A DNA stretch of 60,879 nucleotides from Gemmataceae bacterium (GTDB lineage: Bacteria; Planctomycetota; Planctomycetia; Gemmatales; Gemmataceae). This document shows, in pieces, positions 51,229 to 60,879 of this stretch (position 1 is the first letter of the stretch; every line of letters starts with the position of its first letter). The stretch covers positions 1 to 60,879 of the forward strand of contig JAKEET010000155.1 of NCBI GenBank assembly GCA_022616435.1, read 5' to 3'. The notes beneath the pieces are model-generated. The model worked only from the letters and a program-made list of their open reading frames with translations, ran no database searches and had not been told where the DNA came from. Made by a program: the position numbers and the translations under genes.

Positions 51229-51864
51229 TCAATAGTCGAACTCGTCTTCATCCTTTTCCGCCTCGATGCGCTGCCGGACGAGCTGCTTCCAGGCCTTCCA
51301 TACCTCCCGCGTCGCCTCCATGGCACGCAGGCGATCGGCGACCGGGCCTTCGTCGGTTTTCAGCTCGGGAAAGGTGAGCAGGACGCGGTAAAGGTCAGCT
51401 CGATCAATTAGACCTTTCGGTTTGTGCCCACGATCAACCATGCTGACGAGCTTGTTGGCGATTAGCTCTGGCGGAGTAACGACCAGGACCTTCTTCACCA
51501 GCTGTGCCGGCGGCAATTCCGCAACAGGCCGCAGATCAACTAGATGACGATTCTCGGGCTTGCGCACCTGATAGATACGATAACCGAGCCCCGCGCGTAC
51601 GGATCGTACGCGCGCTGCAATGTGAAGCGTCTTGTTCAAGTGTTTCCGCAATTCCTCGGCCAGGTCCTTGGCCCGCGTCGATGCGATGTCCACATCCTGC
51701 GTCATGCGCGGTTCCTTGATGTAGGCATTCACCGCCTGCGCACCGTACAGAACAGCGTCCGTGCGGCCGCGCAAGAACTCCAGCACCGCATCGTGGATCA
51801 TTGCCAGAGGGTGCGGTTCGCGCATCGCAAACTCCTGGAACGTCAGAGCACCGTCGCCAAACAT
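51229..51864 (-). CDS. Orphan AbiEii-like nucleotidyltransferase
   Basis: A 211-residue protein with the nucleotidyltransferase signature of the AbiEii/AbiGii toxin family: AVLYGAQAVNAYIKEPRMTQDVDIAS near residues 37-62 (the GGxAVxxY...RxTxDVDI motif). A second half with PPELIANKLVSMVDRG, and GLIDRADLYRVLL corresponds to the family's KxxALxxR..RDxxDl region. Type IV toxin-antitoxin toxins of this kind transfer nucleotides to tRNA or other targets, but no AbiEi-type antitoxin gene is adjacent. It begins 5 bases after the gltB stop, inside the glt locus. A hairpin (CGCGCGTAC/GTACGCGCG, 51592-51614) lies within the coding sequence. Confidence 0.75.
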   Translation of the reverse strand: MFGDGALTFQEFAMREPHPLAMIHDAVLEFLRGRTDAVLYGAQAVNAYIKEPRMTQDVDIASTRAKDLAEELRKHLNKTLHIAARVRSVRAGLGYRIYQVRKPENRHLVDLRPVAELPPAQLVKKVLVVTPPELIANKLVSMVDRGHKPKGLIDRADLYRVLLTFPELKTDEGPVADRLRAMEATREVWKAWKQLVRQRIEAEKDEDEFDY

Positions 51865-51869
51865 GGTGA

Positions 51870-56492
<4,623 letters not shown>

Positions 56493-56522
56493 GATCGATT
56501 CCTCGTGCTACGCTTCCTGACC

Positions 56523-56608
56523 GTGGCCGGGGCTGAGTCTTCGAAGCCCCGGCCGCCGGCCAATCGCGGGGCGCATCGCCGGGGCTTCGAAGACTCAGCC
56601 CCGGCCAC
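56523..56608. repeat. Perfect 31-bp inverted repeat upstream of gltB
   Basis: Arms 56523-56553 and 56578-56608 are exact complements around a 24-base loop (each arm contains the hairpin GGGGCTGAGTCTTCGAAGCCCC). It lies 31 bases before the gltB start codon. Confidence 0.9.
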
Positions 56609-56654
56609 GCCCGCATCACGTTGGCCAATGGACTCATCCGGCGCGCGGGATGCA

Positions 56655-56686
56655 GTCCGCCCCGGTTCTGCGAACCGGGGCTAAAC
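56655..56686. repeat. CCCCGGTTCTGCGAACCGGGGCTAAAC repeat, single copy
   Basis: Same family as 17226-17385 and 29012-29114. Its GCTAAAC end supplies the TAG stop of the LysR gene (56683-56681). Confidence 0.85.
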
Positions 56687-57658
56687 GTCACGTTTGCGGC
56701 GTTTGCCGTTGCGATGATGGTTGGCGCTCATCGCGGCGCCGTTCGCCGCCGCCGGTTGACCGTTGCGCTCGACCGGCGTCCGGCTGTCTTCCAGGAGCAG
56801 CTCCAGAAACAGCCGCGCCGGCGCGCTCAGCCGCTGCCGGCGATGGATGATGCCGAGCGGCCGCGTGAACCGGCAACCGAACAGGGGCCTGGCGACGAGA
56901 GTGCGCGCCTGGACTTCGCGGCGCAAGGTCGGCTCGGGCAAGAGCGCGATGCCGGCGCCGATCGCCACCGCCTGCTTGATGTTCTCGATGGTGTCAAACT
57001 CGCAGGCCACGTCCACCGTCACGCCCCGGGCCCGCAGAAAGCGGTCCACGCGCCGGCGAATCACCAGGTTCTTGTCGAAGTGGACGAACTTCTGGCCGTC
57101 CAGCTCCGACATGCGAATCGCCAGGTGGGCGGCGAGCCGGTGCTTGGGCGGGCAAGCCAGCACCATCTCCTCCTCGCGCCACGGGATCGTCGTCAGGTTG
57201 GGCGACTTGCGCGGAAACGACACCAGGCCCAGGTCCGCCGATCCGTCCAGCACCCGCTGGACCACCTGGTCGGGATGCAGGTAATCGATGTGGACCTCGG
57301 CCTTGGCGTGCCGGGCCGCGAAGCGATCGACGTACTGCCCCATGTCGCTCAGGCCGACCGAGTAGATCGCCGCCACCTCGACCTTGCCGGTCACTTCCGC
57401 GCACGCCGAGCGGATGGACGCCTCCAGCTCGTCGTATTTCGCCAAGAGCGTCTGGCAGCCTTCGTAGAACGACTGGCCCAGCGCCGTGAGCTGCAACGGC
57501 CGCGTGGACCGGTCGATCAACTGCGCGTCCATGCGGCGTTCGAGCTGGGACACGATCTGGCTGACCGCGGACTGGGTGATCCCCTTGGCCCGCGCGGCCT
57601 GCGAGAAGCTGCGCTGGCGGACCACGTCGCAAAAGACTTTCAATGAATCGAGATGCAT
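56681..57658 (-). CDS. LysR-family transcription regulator
   Basis: A 325-residue LTTR: the winged helix at residues 1-60 (LDSLKVFCDVVRQRSFSQAARAKGITQSAVSQIVSQLERR) is typical, and the co-inducer-binding domain (about 90-300) has VEVAAIYSVGLSDMGQY, ADLGLVSFP and the FDTIENIKQAVAIGAGIALLP segment. The C-terminal extension (after ELLLEDSRTP) is basic, KRRKRDV, and ends at a stop codon contributed by a repeat. It lies 188 bases upstream of gltB on the same strand, so it could act like GltC on glutamate synthase; this is inferred from position only. TATCAT lies seven bases before its ATG. Confidence 0.9.
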   Translation of the reverse strand: MHLDSLKVFCDVVRQRSFSQAARAKGITQSAVSQIVSQLERRMDAQLIDRSTRPLQLTALGQSFYEGCQTLLAKYDELEASIRSACAEVTGKVEVAAIYSVGLSDMGQYVDRFAARHAKAEVHIDYLHPDQVVQRVLDGSADLGLVSFPRKSPNLTTIPWREEEMVLACPPKHRLAAHLAIRMSELDGQKFVHFDKNLVIRRRVDRFLRARGVTVDVACEFDTIENIKQAVAIGAGIALLPEPTLRREVQARTLVARPLFGCRFTRPLGIIHRRQRLSAPARLFLELLLEDSRTPVERNGQPAAANGAAMSANHHRNGKRRKRDV

Positions 57659-57665
57659 GGGAAAT

Positions 57666-57720
57666 ATGATAGCATCGCAAATCCTAATATCAAGCGGTTA
57701 GAACATAAATCTTCCTAATA
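57666..57720 (-). promoter_or_regulatory. AT-rich promoter region of the LysR gene, leaderless -10
   Basis: TATCAT at 57671-57666 is seven bases before the ATG at 57658. The region further upstream (to 57720) is the most AT-rich segment nearby and contains CTAATATCAAGCGGTTAG, an imperfect inverted sequence that might be an autoregulatory LTTR box. The box is speculative. Confidence 0.4.
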
Positions 57721-57745
57721 CTTCGATCCGCGCCGTCGCTGCCCG

Positions 57746-58432
57746 TCAGTTCACGCTGAACTCCGGCGGAAACGGCAGCTCGGCGGCCTCGGGCGCCTTG
57801 GCCATGCCCGCCAGATGGTCCAGCAGGGCGGCCGTGCGCGTCGCCACATCGAGCTCTTCCAGCAAGCGTTGCTTGAATTCCACATCCAAGGGGAGTGCGA
57901 ACGCGATCAGGTCGCACAGCGCGCCCAGCGGCAGCTCGCTCTCGAGGAGCTTGCGGAATTGTTCCATGACCGCGCCCTTGTTCGAGAACAGGGCGGGGGC
58001 GACGCTGACCAGTTGTTTGCGGAGCCGGCGCTCCCTGGTCGTTGACGTGATGGGATCCTCGACGAGCAATTCCGCCTTCGCCTTGCGGTACAGCTTGCTG
58101 TGCGGAATCTCGCCGAGCAGGTGGATCCGGCTCAAGCCGCGCAAGAGGATGTTGTACCGGCCGTTGTCGAGTTTCTGGTCGGCGACAATGGCGCCCAGCG
58201 TGGCCACGGAATAGACCGGCGGAGCGCCCGTGTAATCTTTCTCCCAGCCCGGCCTCGGCAACACCAGCGCCATCAGACGATCGCCGTCCAGGGCGTCGGC
58301 CGTCAGCTGGCGGTAGCGCGGCTCGAAGATGTGCAACGGCTGCAGCACGTGCGGGAAGAACACGAGGTTGGGGAGCGGAAAGAGCCGGGCCGTGCCGGTG
58401 AAGCCCGCGAGCGGTGAGAAGACGTCGCTCAT
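57746..58432 (-). CDS. Lon protease substrate-binding-domain protein
   Basis: The 228-residue protein consists of a stand-alone Lon N-terminal (LAN/PUA-like) domain: ARLFPLPNLVFFPHVLQPLHIFEPRYRQL near residues 18-46, GAIVADQKLDNGRYNILLRGLSRIHLLGE, and a helical C-terminal part. No ATPase or protease domain is present. Such proteins may select substrates or have another binding role. The ATG at 58432 is 13 bases after the DUF309 stop, so the two genes form an operon. Confidence 0.88.
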   Translation of the reverse strand: MSDVFSPLAGFTGTARLFPLPNLVFFPHVLQPLHIFEPRYRQLTADALDGDRLMALVLPRPGWEKDYTGAPPVYSVATLGAIVADQKLDNGRYNILLRGLSRIHLLGEIPHSKLYRKAKAELLVEDPITSTTRERRLRKQLVSVAPALFSNKGAVMEQFRKLLESELPLGALCDLIAFALPLDVEFKQRLLEELDVATRTAALLDHLAGMAKAPEAAELPFPPEFSVN

Positions 58433-58445
58433 GGCATCCCCCTGG

Positions 58446-58871
58446 TCACTCTTCCACAAACGCCGCCGGGTCGGGCCACTCGGCCGGCGGCGGGTCGAGC
58501 TCGATTTCCGGGATCAGATCGTCGTGGGGCGTCAATCCAGGCGCCGGCTCCGGCGTCGCCAGCAATTCGGCGAAGCAGCGCTCCATCTGCCGCCAGAAGC
58601 GGGTCAAGTCCAATCCCTGACACACGGCGCCGTAGCGCTCCATGTAATCGCGGCTGGAACGATAGAGCTTGGCGGCGCCGCGCAGGTTGCCGTTGCAAAA
58701 ATGGCACAGCCCGACCGCCGCCTGGATCAGTCCCTGGTAGAACTGCTTCTCCGGCCCGAACGTGTCCATCCACAGGGATTCCCAGGCTTCGTGGGCTTCG
58801 AAGAAATCGCCGCGATTGAACAGCACGATCCCGGCCAGATAGCGCGGGTCGTAGTTGGCGCCGTCGCTCAT
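58446..58871 (-). CDS. DUF309 protein
   Basis: A 141-residue protein with the DUF309 signature FNRGDFFEAHEAWESLWMD near residues 18-36, followed by the FYQGLIQAAVGLCHFCNGNLRGAAKLY helical repeat. The family has no known function. The TACAAT at 58883-58878 is exactly six bases before the ATG. It is first in an operon with the Lon-domain gene and diverges from the GspF-like gene, whose -10 has the same spacing. Confidence 0.88.
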   Translation of the reverse strand: MSDGANYDPRYLAGIVLFNRGDFFEAHEAWESLWMDTFGPEKQFYQGLIQAAVGLCHFCNGNLRGAAKLYRSSRDYMERYGAVCQGLDLTRFWRQMERCFAELLATPEPAPGLTPHDDLIPEIELDPPPAEWPDPAAFVEE

Positions 58872-58877
58872 TCAACC

Positions 58878-58941
58878 ATTGTAGGCGCGTGCCTCCGCCG
58901 AGGTCCGACCATTCCGGGCTTGGCGGCTCGCTTGCTATAAT
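58878..58941. promoter_or_regulatory. Divergent promoter region with -10 boxes six bases before both ATGs
   Basis: On the minus strand TACAAT (58883-58878) precedes the DUF309 ATG (58871) by six bases; on the plus strand TATAAT (58936-58941) precedes the GspF-like ATG (58948) by six bases. No Shine-Dalgarno sequence is seen in either. Confidence 0.55.
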
Positions 58942-58947
58942 CGTCTC

Positions 58948-59967
58948 ATGTTCGCCGCCAGGTTATCCACGCAAAACTTGATCGATCTGTGCCGGGTGCT
59001 GCGCCACAGCCTGAGCGCGGGGCTCACGCTCCGCCACATCTTCCGCCAGCAGGCCGGCGGCGCCGGCCCGGCGGTGCGCGCCCTCGCCGGCCGTGTCCTT
59101 GAATCCATCGAAAAAGGCGAAAGCCTGTCGGCCGCCCTCGACGCCGAAAAAGGCCGTTTGTCCCCCTTGTTCCTGGCCATGGTCCACGTCGGCGAACAGA
59201 CTGGGCATTTGCCGGAGGTCTTTCACGCGCTGGAAGATCACTACCTGCTCGAGCAACGGCTGCGCCGGCAGGTCGTGCGGCAAACGCTGTGGACCTTCAT
59301 TCAGTTCGTGATGGCGCTCCTGGTCATCGCGGGCTTGATCTTCATCCTGGGGCTCATCGGCCAGTCGCGCGGCGCGGCGCCGGTCCGCATCTTCGGACTG
59401 TCCGGGACCGGCGGGGCGCTGACGTTTCTGGCGGCGACGTTCGGCTCGATGGCCGCCATCTGGTTGCTGGGCCGATGGTTGATGGGCTCACCGCGCCAGT
59501 CGGCGCCGGTCCAGGCGGTCTTGCTGCGGCTGCCCGCGCTGGGACCGGCGCTCTATTCCCTGGTCATGGGGCGGTTCGCCATGGCCCTGCACCTGACGCT
59601 CGACTCGGGCCTGTCGATCGTCAAGGGTTTGAAGTTGAGCCTGCAAGCGACGGGGAACGGCTGCTTCATGTCGAAGTCCGACGGCATCGCGCATGCCCTG
59701 AAGAACGGCGACACGCTGACGAACGCGCTTTGCCAGTCGCGGCTGTTCGACGCGGAGTTTGTCAACATCGTCGCCGCCGCGGAAGAAGCCGGCCGCGTGC
59801 CGGAGATGATGCGCCACCAGGCGGACTACTGGCACGAGGAAGCCGCGCGGCGGCTGGGCACGCTGGCGCGCCTGGCGACGTTCCTCGTGTGGCTCCTGTA
59901 CGCCGGGTTCATGGTGTACGCGATCTTTCAGATCGCGGGGATCTACTTCAACACACTCAAGATTTGA
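58948..59967 (+). CDS. GspF/PilC-like inner membrane protein of type II secretion or pilus systems
   Basis: A 339-residue polytopic protein with two repeated T2SS-F domains. The first (residues 8-110) contains LSAGLTLRHIFRQQ, SLSAALDAEKGRLSPLFLAMVHVGEQTGHLPEVF; the second (about 205-310) has MALHLTLDSGLSIVKGLKLS and FVNIVAAAEEAGRVPEMMRHQADYW. Membrane helices fall near 115-138, 150-175 and 310-332. GspF/PilC proteins form the platform that connects the ATPase to the pseudopilus. No ATPase or pilin gene is next to it, so it may be an orphan or serve a locus elsewhere. Confidence 0.9.
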   Translation: MFAARLSTQNLIDLCRVLRHSLSAGLTLRHIFRQQAGGAGPAVRALAGRVLESIEKGESLSAALDAEKGRLSPLFLAMVHVGEQTGHLPEVFHALEDHYLLEQRLRRQVVRQTLWTFIQFVMALLVIAGLIFILGLIGQSRGAAPVRIFGLSGTGGALTFLAATFGSMAAIWLLGRWLMGSPRQSAPVQAVLLRLPALGPALYSLVMGRFAMALHLTLDSGLSIVKGLKLSLQATGNGCFMSKSDGIAHALKNGDTLTNALCQSRLFDAEFVNIVAAAEEAGRVPEMMRHQADYWHEEAARRLGTLARLATFLVWLLYAGFMVYAIFQIAGIYFNTLKI

Positions 59968-60019
59968 ACGAGTGTTCTGGGCGCCATGGCCACGGCTTTG
60001 CGTGGCCCATATTCGGAGG

Positions 60020-60049
60020 GAGTCAGACCCCTGTTCGGACAGCCTCTCA
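60020..60049. repeat. Partial copy of the 1908-1950 palindrome
   Basis: AGTCAGACCCCTGTTCGGAC and the following AGCCTCTCA match the right half of the repeat at 1908-1950. It ends 13 bases before the PIG-L start codon. Confidence 0.7.
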
Positions 60050-60062
60050 TCGGAGATTCACC

Positions 60063-60824
60063 ATGACCAGGACCATCTTCGCCATCCTCGCTCATCCCGA
60101 CGACGCCGAGTTCCTGTGCGCCGGCACGCTGATCCGCCTCAAGCGCGAGCACGGCTGGGACGTGCACATCGCCTCGATGACCCCGGGCGATTGCGGCTCG
60201 GTCGAGCATGGGCCGCAGGAGATCAGCCGGGTGCGCCGGGCCGAAGGGGCTCACGCCGCCGCGCTCATCGGCGCCCATTACCATTGCGCCGAGGAGCGCG
60301 ACCTGCTCGTCGTCTACGGCGACACGGCCCTCGAAAAAGTGACGCGGCTCGTGCGGCAAGTGCGGCCCAGCGTCCTGATCACGCACAGCCCGACCGACTA
60401 CATGGTTGATCACGAACAGACCAGCCTGATCGTCCGGGCCGCGGCGTTCGGCGCGCCGATCCCGAATTTCCTCGTCGACCGCAAGCTCGGGACGCCGCTG
60501 GAGCACATTCCCCATCTGTATTATTGCGATCCGATTGAAGGCAAGGACCCGGTCGGCCGGGAGGTGCCGCCGGGATTCGGCATCGACATCGGCGGCGTCA
60601 TCGACGTGAAGGCCGAGATGCTGGCGCGGCACGCCAGCCAGCGCGACTGGCTCATGAAGCACCACGGCATGGATCAATACATCCAGGCGATGCGCGATTG
60701 GGGCGCCCACCGCGGCCAGCAGTGCGGCGTCCAGGTTGCGGAAGGGTTCCGCCAGCACCTGGGGCACAGCTATCCGCAGGACAACGTGCTGGGGAAACTG
60801 CTGGGTGAGTTGAAGGTGCGCTGA
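60063..60824 (+). CDS. PIG-L/LmbE-family deacetylase
   Basis: A 253-residue zinc-dependent hydrolase with AILAHPDDAEFLCAGTLI at the start (the HPDD zinc and catalytic-base motif), TPGDCGSVEHGPQEISRVRRAEGA, and HSPTDYMVDHEQTS, which takes the place of the family's HPDH motif. It probably removes an acyl group from an amino sugar; the substrate is unknown. It is distinct from bshB1 in this window. Its start at 60063 follows a partial repeat. The C-terminus ends just before the repeat array at the window edge. Confidence 0.88.
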   Translation: MTRTIFAILAHPDDAEFLCAGTLIRLKREHGWDVHIASMTPGDCGSVEHGPQEISRVRRAEGAHAAALIGAHYHCAEERDLLVVYGDTALEKVTRLVRQVRPSVLITHSPTDYMVDHEQTSLIVRAAAFGAPIPNFLVDRKLGTPLEHIPHLYYCDPIEGKDPVGREVPPGFGIDIGGVIDVKAEMLARHASQRDWLMKHHGMDQYIQAMRDWGAHRGQQCGVQVAEGFRQHLGHSYPQDNVLGKLLGELKVR

Positions 60825-60879
60825 ACGCCGCTTGCGGCTCGACACGGCCGCTTGCGGCTCGACACGGCCGCTTGCGGCT
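60825..60879. repeat. 20-bp tandem CGACACGGCCGCTTGCGGCT array cut by the window end
   Basis: ACGCCGCTTGCGGCT at 60825-60839 is followed by two complete units (60840-60859 and 60860-60879) and the window stops there. The unit is the same as the reversed tail at 39023-39080. Confidence 0.85.

Noticed and set aside
51117..51326. 69-codon minus-strand frame overlapping the end of the AbiEii-like gene
   Set aside because: Arginine/serine-rich out-of-frame translation of the nucleotidyltransferase; no support for expression.

Overview
The window is GC-rich chromosomal DNA from a planctomycete, most likely of the Gemmataceae/Pirellulales type. This is inferred from gene content and genome style, not from a marker gene, because no rRNA or tRNA was recognised. 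The indicators are a fused 3-dehydroquinase/shikimate-dehydrogenase protein, a PQQ-like beta-propeller, prenyltransferase-repeat and DUF6807-like secreted proteins, a DUF1573 protein, BamA with KdsB (an LPS outer membrane), and many families of short palindromic intergenic repeats.

Layout. 1-6.4 kb: csrA, a short UvrC-like GIY-YIG nuclease, a divergent HTH/short-chain dehydrogenase pair, a degenerate M24 protein, a gamma-carbonic anhydrase and an arginase-fold protein. 6.4-15 kb: a large secreted proline-rich protein, then a minus-strand operon (SelA-like PLP enzyme, penicillin acylase, dimethylformamidase-like protein) divergent from an MFS transporter, which looks like an amide-utilisation locus. 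15-26 kb: prenyltransferase-repeat protein, DUF6807 protein, M20 amidohydrolase, a diverged AroD-AroE fusion, an HtrA-like membrane protease, two Hsp20 chaperones behind a sigma-54-type promoter, and a Gfo/Idh oxidoreductase. 26-29 kb: priA followed by a frameshifted two-gene module. 29-41 kb: two APC permeases, dtd, a PQQ-like propeller protein, two YkgJ-type cysteine-cluster proteins, two glycosyltransferases, bshB1 and a BshC-like protein, and kdsB. 41-46 kb: a zinc-ribbon membrane protein, bamA and ilvN. 46.3-49.6 kb: four exported-protein genes with visibly lower GC; the first is preceded by an 11-12 copy heptamer repeat that breaks its frame. 49.5-57.7 kb: gltD, an orphan AbiEii-like nucleotidyltransferase, gltB and a LysR regulator. 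57.7-60.9 kb: a Lon-substrate-binding-domain protein, DUF309, a GspF-like protein and a PIG-L deacetylase.

Most striking points: (i) a candidate phase-variable switch at 46334-46489 with two overlapping ATGs in different frames; (ii) eight genes whose -10 hexamer lies exactly 6-7 nt before the ATG, suggesting leaderless mRNAs; (iii) palindromic repeats that lie at gene ends and supply the stop codon, and one copy inside the penicillin acylase gene exactly where the removable linker before the catalytic serine should lie; (iv) an AroD-AroE fusion whose catalytic motifs appear replaced in both halves; (v) a decayed toxin-like/EF-Tu-like gene pair attached to priA. All functional calls rest on recognising motifs by eye; no database search was possible.
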